The notes under the pieces are model-generated. The model made no database searches. It had not been told where the DNA came from and saw only the letters and a list, made by a program, of their open reading frames with translations. 64,000 nucleotides of DNA from Flavobacterium jumunjinense. Lineage in GTDB: Bacteria; Bacteroidota; Bacteroidia; Flavobacteriales; Flavobacteriaceae. The stretch spans positions 1,302,001 through 1,366,000 of the forward strand of contig NZ_CP091285.1 in assembly GCF_021650975.2 (NCBI RefSeq), written 5' to 3'. Below, piece after piece: positions 54,812-63,812 of this stretch. Position 1 is the first letter of the stretch, and every line of letters starts with the position of its first letter. Position numbers and translations under genes: made by a program.

Positions 54812-55843
54812 ATGAAATATTTATTAGCATATTCAATTCCTTTAATTTCAATTTTAGGAATAAACGAACAAGGAATTGCTTCCTATTCTGGAGTAATATT
54901 TTCTTTTGTTATACTCCCAATTTTGGAACTAGTGATGCCAATTGATAAATCAAATTATTCGGAAAGTCGAATTAAAAGTAGATTAGAAAATAATATTTTC
55001 GACTATCTATTATATGTAAATATTCTAATTGTTTATGGAGTTTTATTATTTACGCTTATTAAAATAACAAATACAAAATTAGAATTGTACGAACTGATAG
55101 GAACAATTTTAAGTTTAGGAATTGTATTAGGAGCAAACGGAATAAATGTAGCTCATGAATTAGGACACAGAAAAAAAAGATGGGAAAGAATTTTAGGTAA
55201 ACTATTATTAGTTCCATCACATTATACACATTTTTTTGTTGAGCATAATCTAGGACATCATCTTCATGTGGCTACTCCTGAAGATCCATCTACAGCAAAA
55301 TTTAATCAAAGTCTATATGCATTTTGGTGGCAAACAATAGTTGGAACTTATAAGAAATCGTGGCAAATTCAAATGAAATTAAACAAACTAAATGAAGTTT
55401 CATTTCTATCGATATATAATGATATGTTTTGGTTTACATTAATTCAAGTTTTTTATATCACACTAATAGCATTCATATTTGGAACAACAGGGTTTATAGT
55501 TGCAATACTAGCTGGAATAGTAGGTTTTCTATTACTTGAAACAATCAACTATATTGAACATTATGGTTTAAAAAGAAAGAAATTAGAATCTGGAAGATAT
55601 GAAAGAGTATCAGAAAAACATTCCTGGAATTCTAATCACATAATGGGGAGAATTATTTTATATGAATTAACAAGACACAGTGATCATCATTACAAATCTG
55701 TAAAAAAATATCAAGTTTTAGAATATCATGATGTAAGTCCGCAAATGCCTTTTGGATATCCTACAAGTATGGTACTCTCATTACTACCTCCTTTGTGGTT
55801 TTATATAATGAATAAAAAAGTTCCAAATGAAATGAAAAATTAG
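54812..55843 (+). CDS. AlkB-type membrane di-iron alkane monooxygenase / desaturase-like
   Basis: 343 residues from the ATG at 54812, which starts directly before the first membrane helix (KYLLAYSIPLISILGI); an upstream in-frame ATG at 54755 would add 19 basic residues. The histidine boxes of integral membrane di-iron oxygenases are complete: HELGHRKK, EHNLGHHLHVATPEDPST, NYIEHYG and RHSDHHYKSVKKYQVL. The EHNxGHHxxVATPxDP and NYIEHYG signatures point to alkane 1-monooxygenase-like enzymes; the true substrate in this organism is unknown. No rubredoxin gene is adjacent. Confidence 0.88.
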   Translation: MKYLLAYSIPLISILGINEQGIASYSGVIFSFVILPILELVMPIDKSNYSESRIKSRLENNIFDYLLYVNILIVYGVLLFTLIKITNTKLELYELIGTILSLGIVLGANGINVAHELGHRKKRWERILGKLLLVPSHYTHFFVEHNLGHHLHVATPEDPSTAKFNQSLYAFWWQTIVGTYKKSWQIQMKLNKLNEVSFLSIYNDMFWFTLIQVFYITLIAFIFGTTGFIVAILAGIVGFLLLETINYIEHYGLKRKKLESGRYERVSEKHSWNSNHIMGRIILYELTRHSDHHYKSVKKYQVLEYHDVSPQMPFGYPTSMVLSLLPPLWFYIMNKKVPNEMKN

Positions 55844-55867
55844 CAAACGAATGTATTATATATTATC

Positions 55868-55901
55868 TTGTTTTTTATAAAAATGCAATAAGCTATCTTT
55901 G
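55868..55901 (+). promoter_or_regulatory. Promoter of gltX
   Basis: TTG at 55868-55870 and TATCTTTG at 55894-55901, separated by 23 bases (upper end of the usual range). The ATG is 20 bases further. Confidence 0.6.
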
Positions 55902-55921
55902 CATTAGAAAAAATTTAAAAG

Positions 55922-57424
55922 ATGTCAAGACCAGTTAGAGTACGATTTGCTCCAAGTCCAACAGGACCATTACACATTGGTGGTGTTAGAACCGCATTGT
56001 TTAATTATTTATTTGCTAAAAAAAACGGTGGTACTTTCTACATTAGAATAGAAGATACAGACCAAACTCGTTTTGTAGCAGAAGCAGAAGATTATATATT
56101 TGAAGCATTAGAATGGTTAGGAATTTCACCAGATGAAACTATAGGAAAAAATGAAAAGTTTGGACCGTATAGACAAAGTGAACGAAAAGGAATGTATAAA
56201 GAATATGCCGAACAATTGATAAATTCTGGTTGGGCTTATTATGCATTTGATTCTAGTGAAAAATTAGATGAATTAAGAAAAGAAGCTGAAGCGAATAAAA
56301 ACACATTTATCTATAACCACACTATACGTGAAACTTTAGATACTTCTTTAAAATTATCAAAAGAAGAAATAGAAAAGAGAGTTGCAACTGGAGAACATTA
56401 TGTGATACGTTTTAAAACTCCAGTGAATGAAACATTAGAAATTAATGATTTAATACGTGGTACTGTAAAATTTGACACCAATCTTTTAGATGATAAAGTA
56501 TTGTTTAAAAGTGATGGAATGCCAACGTATCATTTAGCAAATATTGTTGATGATCATTTAATGGAAACTTCTCATGTTATTAGAGGAGAAGAATGGTTAC
56601 CTAGTGTTCCTTTACATTATTTATTATATAAAGCTTTTGAATGGGAAGCACCAGAATTTGCACATTTACCATTAATATTAAAACCAGTAGGAAATGGAAA
56701 GTTATCTAAAAGAGATGGAGATAAAATGGGCTTTCCAGTTTTTCCTTTAGAGTGGAAAACAGCAGAAGGAACATCTATGGGTTATAGAGAAAATGGATTT
56801 TTTCCAGAAGCAGTTGTTAACTTCTTAGCTTTATTAGGTTGGAATGACGGAACTGAACAAGAATTGTTTTCTTTAGAAGAATTAATTGAAAAGTTCGATT
56901 TAGGAAGAATTCATAAAGCAGGAGCAAAATTTGATCCAGAGAAAAACAAATGGTTTAATCATAAATATCTTCAAAAGAAAGAAGATGAAACTTTAGCTAA
57001 TTTATTCAAAATTGAGTTAGATAAAAAGAACGTAACAACCACATTAGATATTACAAGAGTTGTTAGTTTAGTTAAAGAACGTGCCAATTTTGTAACAGAA
57101 CTTTGGGGTTTATCCGATTACTTTTTTGTAGCACCTAATGAATATGATGCTAAAGCAAATAAAAATTGGAAAGACGATACTCCAGAATTAATGCAAAAAG
57201 TAATAACTGAACTAAATACTATTTCAAATTTTACATCATTAAACATAGAAACGCTTTTAAAAGAATGGATGACTCAAAATGAAATAGGAATGGGTAAAGT
57301 GATGCAACCACTTCGTTTAAGCCTTGTAGGCGCTTTAAAAGGCCCACATTTGTTTGATATTATTGAAATGATAGGGAAAGAAGAAACAGTAAGAAGAATA
57401 GAGAAAGCAATAGCAACATTATAA
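55922..57424 (+). CDS. gltX: Glutamyl-tRNA synthetase
   Basis: 500 residues, class I synthetase. HIGH-type motif PSPTGPLHIGGVRTALFNYL near residue 11-30; the KMSKS equivalent is GKLSKRDGDKMGFPVF; YHLANIVDDHLMETSHVIRG is a family hallmark. It charges tRNA-Glu. It has its own promoter and a strong bidirectional terminator shared with the convergent gene. Confidence 0.96.
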   Translation: MSRPVRVRFAPSPTGPLHIGGVRTALFNYLFAKKNGGTFYIRIEDTDQTRFVAEAEDYIFEALEWLGISPDETIGKNEKFGPYRQSERKGMYKEYAEQLINSGWAYYAFDSSEKLDELRKEAEANKNTFIYNHTIRETLDTSLKLSKEEIEKRVATGEHYVIRFKTPVNETLEINDLIRGTVKFDTNLLDDKVLFKSDGMPTYHLANIVDDHLMETSHVIRGEEWLPSVPLHYLLYKAFEWEAPEFAHLPLILKPVGNGKLSKRDGDKMGFPVFPLEWKTAEGTSMGYRENGFFPEAVVNFLALLGWNDGTEQELFSLEELIEKFDLGRIHKAGAKFDPEKNKWFNHKYLQKKEDETLANLFKIELDKKNVTTTLDITRVVSLVKERANFVTELWGLSDYFFVAPNEYDAKANKNWKDDTPELMQKVITELNTISNFTSLNIETLLKEWMTQNEIGMGKVMQPLRLSLVGALKGPHLFDIIEMIGKEETVRRIEKAIATL

Positions 57425-57426
57425 AA

Positions 57427-57464
57427 AAAAGAAACCCAGCAAAATTGCTGGGTTTCTTTTTTTT
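57427..57464. terminator. Bidirectional terminator between gltX and the beta-barrel gene
   Basis: Stem GAAACCCAGC / GCTGGGTTTC (57431-57456), with A8 before and T8 after, so it can work in both directions. Confidence 0.9.
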
Positions 57465-58125
57465 AAAGATAAACAGTAATCATTCCACTTAGAATACCAT
57501 AATTGGCCTTAAACTTCTTATCACCATTTAAAAGTTTTAAATCATCACTTTTATTTAGATTGTTCATAAAATTATTTACTCCATATTGATAAGAAACATG
57601 TAATCTTAAATTTTTAATACCAGCAGTAACTCCTGCATAAAGGTTACCATTAATCTTAGTAACATCAACAATATCTTTAGCAAGTAATGGATTTATGATT
57701 GAAGGACTATCTTTTAATATAGTCGATTCGTCCTCTTTATCAATGGCAAGTTTACCATTAATTTGAAGAACTGGACCAATTTCAAAAGTTAAATGATTTT
57801 CAATAATCATATAACTTCCAGTCAAAAATATTTGAACCGCAGATAATTTATAATTAATATCTTTTGTGCCAAATAAAGGTGCTAAACTAAAATTACTTTC
57901 AGTAAAATTCATTCCAAAAGCCATTTGCCAATCATTATAATAATTACCTCTTAAAGAAAAACCACCTGTCCAACCAGATTCTGGTTTAGCATTAAACTGA
58001 TCAGAAAAAACACTCATTTGTGTTAATCCACCAGAAATTCCTATTCTATTACTGTCTCTGTTCCCATATTGAGCATTAGCAGAAAAAGCTAAGAATAATG
58101 AAAACAAACAAATAACTCTTTTCAT
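57463..58125 (-). CDS. PorT-like outer membrane beta-barrel protein
   Basis: 220 residues with signal peptide (VICLFSLFLAFSANAQ). The remainder shows alternating hydrophobic/polar strands with aromatic girdle residues (GWTGGFSLRGNYYNDWQMAF; LRLHVSYQYGVNNF; YGILSGMITVYL) and ends in a hydrophobic residue, as outer membrane barrels do. This is compatible with the PorT-family / outer membrane beta-barrel domain. Function unknown. Confidence 0.75.
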   Translation of the reverse strand: MKRVICLFSLFLAFSANAQYGNRDSNRIGISGGLTQMSVFSDQFNAKPESGWTGGFSLRGNYYNDWQMAFGMNFTESNFSLAPLFGTKDINYKLSAVQIFLTGSYMIIENHLTFEIGPVLQINGKLAIDKEDESTILKDSPSIINPLLAKDIVDVTKINGNLYAGVTAGIKNLRLHVSYQYGVNNFMNNLNKSDDLKLLNGDKKFKANYGILSGMITVYL

Positions 58126-58267
58126 ATATGTAAAATTAATTTTTTAGTGACCATAAATAGTATCACTTATTATATTTAATAAATCCAAAAATAGGTTTAA
58201 TAATTTTATTTTGTAACTTTTTACGATAAAAAGCGTATAATAACTATAAACCAATTAAATCAACATT

Positions 58268-59245
58268 ATGAGTCCATTTGTAATAGTACTCCTTGTACTA
58301 GGATTATTTATTTTCTTAAGTTCTTTTTTTACTGTAAAACAACAAACTGCTGCTGTTATTGAGCGATTTGGAAAATATGCAAGTACACGCACATCGGGTC
58401 TACAACTTAAAGTTCCTGTTGTAGATAGAATAGCTGGAAAAGTAAATTTAAAAATTCAACAATTAGATGTTATCATTGAAACTAAAACAAAAGATAACGT
58501 ATTCGTGAAACTAAAAGTTTCTGTGCAATTTAAAGTATTACAAGAAAAAGTATATGAAGCTTTTTATAAACTAGAATATCCACATGATCAAATTACATCA
58601 TATGTATTTGATGTTGTTCGTGCAGAAGTTCCAAAATTAAAATTGGATGATGTTTTCGAAAGAAAAGATGATATTGCAATTGCAGTAAAAAGAGAATTGA
58701 ATGAAGCAATGTCAGCTTATGGATATGACATTATCAATACATTAATTACAGATATCGATCCAGATATTCAAGTAAAAAATGCAATGAATAGAATTAATGC
58801 AGCTGATAGAGAAAAGACTGCAGCGGAATATGAAGCTGAAGCTGGAAGAATTAGAATTGTTGCAAAAGCAAAAGCTGAAGCTGAAAGCAAAAGATTACAA
58901 GGTCAAGGTATTGCAGACCAACGTAGAGAAATTGCAAGAGGATTAGTAGAATCTGTAGATGTATTGAATAGAGTTGGGATAAATTCACAAGAAGCATCAG
59001 CTTTAATTGTAGTAACTCAACATTATGATACATTACAAGCTATTGGTGCAGATGCAAATAGTAATTTAATTTTATTACCAAATTCACCACAAGCAGGAAG
59101 TGAAATGTTAAATAATATGGTTGCAAGTTTTACAGCAAGTAACCAAGTTGGTGAAGCAATGAAAAAAGCAAATAGTAATAAAAGAGTTGAAACTGGAAAG
59201 AAAGATATTTTCGGTGGAATAGAAGAAAATAAAAACGACGAATAG
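58268..59245 (+). CDS. SPFH (stomatin/band 7) domain protein
   Basis: 325 residues. One N-terminal membrane helix (FVIVLLVLGLFIFLSSFF) is followed by the SPFH domain (VKQQTAAVIERFGKYASTRT ... VPVVDRIAGKVNLKIQQLDV) and a coiled coil rich in AEAEAGRI/AKAKAEAESKRL, then QASALIVVTQHYDTLQAIGA. These proteins form large membrane cages or microdomains, often with a partner NfeD or protease; no such partner is adjacent. Single gene. Confidence 0.9.
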   Translation: MSPFVIVLLVLGLFIFLSSFFTVKQQTAAVIERFGKYASTRTSGLQLKVPVVDRIAGKVNLKIQQLDVIIETKTKDNVFVKLKVSVQFKVLQEKVYEAFYKLEYPHDQITSYVFDVVRAEVPKLKLDDVFERKDDIAIAVKRELNEAMSAYGYDIINTLITDIDPDIQVKNAMNRINAADREKTAAEYEAEAGRIRIVAKAKAEAESKRLQGQGIADQRREIARGLVESVDVLNRVGINSQEASALIVVTQHYDTLQAIGADANSNLILLPNSPQAGSEMLNNMVASFTASNQVGEAMKKANSNKRVETGKKDIFGGIEENKNDE

Positions 59246-59271
59246 AAATATATTTTAAAAAAGTTAATTTT

Positions 59272-59303
59272 AACCATCAATTCTAAATTGGTGGTTTTTT
59301 TTA
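59272..59303 (+). terminator. Rho-independent terminator of the SPFH gene
   Basis: Stem AACCATCAA / TTGGTGGTT (one G-T pair) followed by T8. Confidence 0.8.
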
Positions 59304-59865
59304 TGTAAAAAAAGAAGTAAAATTAAAATAAAGCTATTTAAAGAAACATTAATACGATAGTAGTGAATTCATATTACTCATATATTTTAATTAATTAAAA
59401 AGCATTTATTTAATCGTTTTATTATAAATATTTTTTATTAAATATATTTATAATATCAACAAAATTAATTAAAACAAAAAACAAGGAGAAAAACTATTTT
59501 AAAGAGATTTAAGCTACTATAATTTATAAAATAAAGTATCATATTATTAAAAATTAAAGTTTCATTACAAGTACTATATAGAAGTGAAAATTAATAATAA
59601 AAAACTATATAGATTAAAATAAAATAGATAATATATATAATAAATAATTAAATAATAATAAATTAAATTTATAGATAAATTCTATTATATAATAAAAAGT
59701 TGAATAAAAAACAAAAAATCTATTTTAAAGCGATTTAAGGTATTTAAAAAATATAATAATAAAAGTATATTATCATATTTAAAAAATGGATTAAATTAAA
59801 TATATGAAGTTTGTTTTTAATAAATAAAAATGATTAAAAATAATTTAAAAATAGTTAATATTAAT
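59304..59865. other. Extremely AT-rich intergenic region with an imperfect duplication
   Basis: About 560 bp made almost only of A and T; no open frame of note and no promoter motif. A 20-bp element beginning CTATTTTAAAG occurs at 59494-59513 and again at 59720-59739 with one change, each preceded by an A/C-rich stretch. No DnaA boxes (TTATCCACA-like) were seen. Confidence 0.55.
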
Positions 59866-59898
59866 AATAAAAAAAGCACTGAAAATTCAGTGCTTTTA
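59866..59898 (-). terminator. Rho-independent terminator of glnS
   Basis: Stem AAAAGCACTG / CAGTGCTTTT, followed on the minus strand by T residues; 21 bases after the glnS stop. Confidence 0.85.
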
Positions 59899-59918
59899 TA
59901 ATAAATATCTATTATTTT

Positions 59919-61601
59919 TTATTTTGACTCAATTTTTGCCCAAGTATCTCTCAAGCCAACAGTTTTGTTAAAAACTAATTTTTCTGAAGTTGAATCTTTA
60001 TCAACACAAAAATATCCTAAACGTTGAAATTGAAAATGATCTAATTCTTTTGCAGTTGTTAAACTAGGTTCAACATAACCTGTAATAATTTCTAAAGAAT
60101 TTGGGTTAATATATTCTTTAAAATCTACTTCTTTATTACCATCTGGGTTTTCATGTGTAAATAATCTGTCATATACTCTAACTTCAGCAGCTACAGCATG
60201 TTTCGTAGAAACCCAATGAATAGTTCCTTTAACTTTTCTTTTACTAGCCTCAGAACCACTTCCAGACTTAGAATCTACATCATACGTACAATGCACTTCT
60301 GTAATATTACCTTCTGAATCTTTTATAACAGACTCTCCTTTAATAATATAAGCATTTTTTAAACGTACTTCTGTACCTAATGTTAGCCTGAAAAATTTCT
60401 TATGTGCTTCTTCTTGAAAATCTTCTCTCTCAATATATAATTCCTTAGAAAAAGGTAATTGACGATATGTCATTACTTCATCTTCAGGATTATTTTCTGC
60501 TTCTAACCATTCCTCTTGACCTTCTGGATAATTAGTAATAACTAATTTAATTGGATTCAAAACAGCCATAACACGAGGAGCAACTTTGTTTAAATCTTCT
60601 CTTATACAAAAATCTAATAAAGAAACATCAATTAAATTTTCACGTTTTGCAATACCAATTGTGTTTGCAAAATTACGAATTGAAGTAGCAGTAATACCTC
60701 TTCTTCGCATACCAGAAATAGTACTCATTCTAGGATCATCCCATCCTGTAACATGCTTTTCTTCAACTAATTGCAATAATTTTCTTTTAGAAACAACAGT
60801 ATGAGATAGATTTCTACGAGCAAATTCACGTTGTTTAGGACGTACTTTTGAATCGTCATAAATTTGATTTAAAAACCAATCATATAACTCTCTATGAGGT
60901 AAAAACTCAAGTGTACAGAAAGAATGAGAAACTTGTTCTAAATAATCACTTTCACCATGAGCCCAGTCATACATAGGGTAAATACACCAATCATTAGCAG
61001 TTCTATGATGATGAGCATGCATGATTCTATAGATAATAGGATCTCGCATTAGCATATTATTAGCATTCATAGATATTTTAGCACGTAGAACATGAGTTCC
61101 TTTTTCGAATTCACCATTTTTCATGCGCTCAAATAGCTCTAAATTCTCTTCTATTGAACGATTTCTATATGGAGAGTCTATACCATTCTGAGTAGGAGTT
61201 CCTTTTTGTATCGCCATTTCTTCAGAAGATTGACTATCTACATAAGCTTTACCTTTCTGGATAAGAATAACAGCCCAATCGTATAATTGTTGGAAATAAT
61301 CGGATGCATAACACTCTTTATCCCATTTAAAACCTAACCATTCAACATCTTTCTTTATAGCATCTACATATTCTTGCTCTTCTTTAGAAGGATTTGTATC
61401 ATCAAAACGAAGGTTTACTGGTGCGTTATAATCATTACCTAAACCAAAATTTAAACAAATTGCACTAGCATGACCTAAATGCAGATATCCATTAGGCTCT
61501 GGTGGAAAACGGAAACGTAATTTATCTTTTGACAAGCCATTTTTTAAATCTTCCTCAATGATTTGTTCAATAAAATTTAATGATTTTTCTTCAGTTGACA
61601 T
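59919..61601 (-). CDS. glnS: Glutaminyl-tRNA synthetase
   Basis: 560 residues from the ATG at 61601; a longer frame from 61622 adds 7 residues and overlaps the promoter. HIGH-type motif RFPPEPNGYLHLGHA (HLGH at 41-44), the KMSKS equivalent HTVVSKRKLLQLVEEKHVTG, and the C-terminal anticodon-binding barrels (TYDVDSKSGSGSEASKRKVK, GTIHWVS) are typical GlnRS features. Presence of GlnRS means that the cell charges tRNA-Gln directly. Confidence 0.96.
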   Translation of the reverse strand: MSTEEKSLNFIEQIIEEDLKNGLSKDKLRFRFPPEPNGYLHLGHASAICLNFGLGNDYNAPVNLRFDDTNPSKEEQEYVDAIKKDVEWLGFKWDKECYASDYFQQLYDWAVILIQKGKAYVDSQSSEEMAIQKGTPTQNGIDSPYRNRSIEENLELFERMKNGEFEKGTHVLRAKISMNANNMLMRDPIIYRIMHAHHHRTANDWCIYPMYDWAHGESDYLEQVSHSFCTLEFLPHRELYDWFLNQIYDDSKVRPKQREFARRNLSHTVVSKRKLLQLVEEKHVTGWDDPRMSTISGMRRRGITATSIRNFANTIGIAKRENLIDVSLLDFCIREDLNKVAPRVMAVLNPIKLVITNYPEGQEEWLEAENNPEDEVMTYRQLPFSKELYIEREDFQEEAHKKFFRLTLGTEVRLKNAYIIKGESVIKDSEGNITEVHCTYDVDSKSGSGSEASKRKVKGTIHWVSTKHAVAAEVRVYDRLFTHENPDGNKEVDFKEYINPNSLEIITGYVEPSLTTAKELDHFQFQRLGYFCVDKDSTSEKLVFNKTVGLRDTWAKIESK

Positions 61602-61619
61602 AAGAATTATTAATTTTGA

Positions 61620-61627
61620 CAAAGATA
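61620..61627 (-). promoter_or_regulatory. -7 promoter element of glnS
   Basis: On the minus strand TATCTTTG, 18 bases before the ATG at 61601; it supports this start. Confidence 0.5.
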
Positions 61628-61693
61628 AGAATTAGTTTAGAATGTTTATAAGTTTAAATAAGACTTGTATGCTCTAAACTGTAAACTGTAAAC

Positions 61694-62053
61694 ATGGGAA
61701 TAATCAAATTGAATAAAATACGCACATTTTCATATCATGGCTGTTTAGTTGAAGAAGGAAAAATTGGTAGCGATTATACTGTAGATTTAGAAATAAAGAC
61801 AGATTTAAGGAAATCTGCACTAACAGATGAATTAAATGACACTATTGATTATGTAGAATTAAATAAAATAGTTGTAGAAGAAATGTCAATTAGAGCAAAG
61901 CTTTTAGAACATGTAGCACATAGGATTATTGTACGCATTTTCAATGAATTAGCTCAAGTATCTCGAATTAAATTAGCGGTTTCTAAGCTGAATCCACCTA
62001 TTGGTGGTGATGTTGCTTCGGTTACAATTGAAATGGAAGAATATAGAAATTAA
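61694..62053 (+). CDS. folB: Dihydroneopterin aldolase
   Basis: 119 residues, normal for the folate-pathway enzyme that cleaves dihydroneopterin to 6-hydroxymethyl-dihydropterin and glycolaldehyde. Visible features: IKLNKIRTFSYHGCLVEEGK at the start, the conserved Glu/Tyr around DTIDYVELNKIVVEEM, and the catalytic Lys region near the end (RIKLAVSKLNPPIGGDVASV). Divergent from glnS. Confidence 0.92.
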   Translation: MGIIKLNKIRTFSYHGCLVEEGKIGSDYTVDLEIKTDLRKSALTDELNDTIDYVELNKIVVEEMSIRAKLLEHVAHRIIVRIFNELAQVSRIKLAVSKLNPPIGGDVASVTIEMEEYRN

Positions 62054-62106
62054 AAAATTGTACTACAAAAAATGTGCAACACACTAGATTTTTTAAAATA
62101 TATTTA

Positions 62107-62114
62107 TATATTTG
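62107..62114 (+). promoter_or_regulatory. -7 promoter element of the tRNA-Cys gene
   Basis: TATATTTG, 14 bases before the 5' end of the tRNA; no clear TTG at the expected upstream distance. Confidence 0.55.
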
Positions 62115-62128
62115 CAATCCAATCATAA

Positions 62129-62199
62129 GGCGTCGTGGCCGAGCGGCTAGGCACCGGTCTGCAAAACCGTCTACTCCGGTTCGAATCCGGACGATGCCT
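62129..62199 (+). tRNA. tRNA-Cys (anticodon GCA)
   Basis: The acceptor stem GGCGTCG pairs with CGATGCC (one G-T), the D arm contains GCCGAGCGGCTAGGC, the anticodon loop CTGCAAA gives GCA, and the T arm TCCGGTTCGAATCCGGA is perfect. The discriminator is T; CCA is not encoded. A terminator follows at once. Confidence 0.93.
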
Positions 62200-62203
62200 C
62201 AAA

Positions 62204-62234
62204 AGAGTTACTAGAAATAGTAGCTCTTTTTTTA
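62204..62234 (+). terminator. Rho-independent terminator of tRNA-Cys
   Basis: Stem GAGTTACTA / TAGTAGCTC (one G-T pair), loop GAAA, followed by a T run. Confidence 0.85.
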
Positions 62235-62290
62235 TGTTTAAATTTTAGAAAAGAGGACGATAAAAGTTAAAAATAGCTTCATTAACATCA

Positions 62291-62329
62291 AAAAAAAAAG
62301 GATGTATAAAAATTTATACATCCTTTTTT
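62291..62329 (-). terminator. Rho-independent terminator of the LysE-type gene
   Basis: Stem GGATGTATA / TATACATCC (62300-62323) with A9 on the left, which is a T run on the minus strand. It partly overlaps the stop codon of the gene. Confidence 0.85.
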
Positions 62330-63011
62330 AACTTTTAAAATTTTCTATAACTTCTTGAAGTTTATCTTTTTCCTTTGGAAAGAAACCTTGTAACACAAAA
62401 AAGAAACCAAAAATTAAAATAATTATACTAATAACTCTTTTAATTTTATAAATATTCAAAGGTGTCAACTTATGTTTTAATTGTTTAGCTAATAGTATTT
62501 TAGCAATATCAAAAATTAAATAAAAAACCAGAATTGCAGTAAAGAAAATAAAAATTCTTTGTGTATTCATTTCCATTTGAGGTCCATAATTAATAATTAC
62601 CATTAACCAAAAACCTAAAACACCAATATTTATAAAGTTTAAAAGAAAGCCTTTAAAGAAAAGTGCAAAATAATTATTCTTTTGAATATTATCTTCATCT
62701 ATAATATCTTGTTGTTGTTTTTTAAAATTTCTTTTTAATAATATGAAAGAAACTATACCATAAACAAGCATAATAGACCCACCAATTATAAATAAAAATG
62801 GATTATCTTTTACTTGTTCAAGAAGCTGATTTGTGCTAAAATAAGCAATAAGTATAAAGATAATATCAGCAAACACAATTCCTAAGTCTAAGGTAAAAGC
62901 TGCTCGAAAACCTTTAACAATACTTGTTTCCAATAAAACAAAAAAACCAGGACCTATAGAAAAAGCTAAAAGCAATCCCCAAGGGATTGCAGTTAATAAA
63001 TCTTGCCACAT
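62328..63011 (-). CDS. LysE family amino-acid exporter-like membrane protein
   Basis: 227 residues, six predicted membrane helices. The N-terminal AIPWGLLLAFSIGPGFFVLL (GPGFF in the first helix) and LETSIVKGFRAAFTLDLGIV are typical of the LysE/RhtB translocator family. The loop between helices 3 and 4 is charged (KRNFKKQQQDIIDEDNIQKN). The transported substrate cannot be inferred. Single gene. Confidence 0.85.
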   Translation of the reverse strand: MWQDLLTAIPWGLLLAFSIGPGFFVLLETSIVKGFRAAFTLDLGIVFADIIFILIAYFSTNQLLEQVKDNPFLFIIGGSIMLVYGIVSFILLKRNFKKQQQDIIDEDNIQKNNYFALFFKGFLLNFINIGVLGFWLMVIINYGPQMEMNTQRIFIFFTAILVFYLIFDIAKILLAKQLKHKLTPLNIYKIKRVISIIILIFGFFFVLQGFFPKEKDKLQEVIENFKS

Positions 63012-63060
63012 AGAATAAGCAATAAATTAATATTAGTAATACGAAGTTAACAAAAAAAAA

Positions 63061-63726
63061 CTACTTCGCTTGTTCAATAGAACCACCAGCAACAATCTTT
63101 TGATCTATCTGCTTTGGTTTTCCATAAATTAAAACACTACCACCAGCTCTAACTTTAGCATTAACAAAATCAGTGGCATTTACATCTGCTTTTCCTCCTG
63201 TGTTAGCAGTTATAACTGTTTGTTTGGTAACTAATCTTTGTGCTTCATATTTTCCTCCAGAATTAACTAAAATATCTGCATATTCTACTTTTCCATCTAA
63301 TTCTAAAATACTTCCTTGAGTCAATTTTGTTGTTAATCTATCAACATCTAATCTTAATTTTATATTCGATGATTCTTTCGCTATAATACTAAAATTTATG
63401 GCTTTAAAAATCTCATTCGATGCTACTCTAGAGCCTTCATTTGCTTCAACAGCTTCTATTTTTTTATAATAAACTGTTGCAGAAATATTATCGCCTTTCA
63501 TTAGATTACTAAAATTCATTTTAATTTTTAGTTCTCCATTCTTATTCACTAATTCAACATCTTCAGATTTATCACCTTTTAAAATAACTTTATTCTCATC
63601 AGATTGTATTAGATATACATCTATTTTATCAAAAGCAGTTACTTTATAAAAGTCTCCTACCGTTTTTTCTATTTGTGAAAAAGCTACTGAACTGATTAAA
63701 AGTAAACTATAAACTATTTTCTTCAT
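63061..63726 (-). CDS. DUF2807 (head GIN domain) exported protein
   Basis: 221 residues with signal peptide (IVYSLLLISSVAFSQ). The mature part is a regular beta-helix-like pattern of short strands (VEANEGSRVASNEIF, IIAKESSNIKLRLD, ILVNSGGKYEAQRLVTKQ, VRAGGSVLIYGKPKQIDQKI, VAGGSIEQA), characteristic of the putative auto-transporter adhesin DUF2807 family. Role unknown. Confidence 0.88.
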   Translation of the reverse strand: MKKIVYSLLLISSVAFSQIEKTVGDFYKVTAFDKIDVYLIQSDENKVILKGDKSEDVELVNKNGELKIKMNFSNLMKGDNISATVYYKKIEAVEANEGSRVASNEIFKAINFSIIAKESSNIKLRLDVDRLTTKLTQGSILELDGKVEYADILVNSGGKYEAQRLVTKQTVITANTGGKADVNATDFVNAKVRAGGSVLIYGKPKQIDQKIVAGGSIEQAK

Positions 63727-63812
63727 ATATGTAAAAATTTTATTTATTAATAATCTTAACTAATATCGTTTTAATAATCAGGAATCATATAAAACGATAT
63801 CAAGATTATTAT

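Noticed and set aside
59304..59865. Replication origin in the AT-rich gap
   Set aside because: No DnaA-box cluster is visible and no dnaA is nearby; AT-richness alone is not enough.
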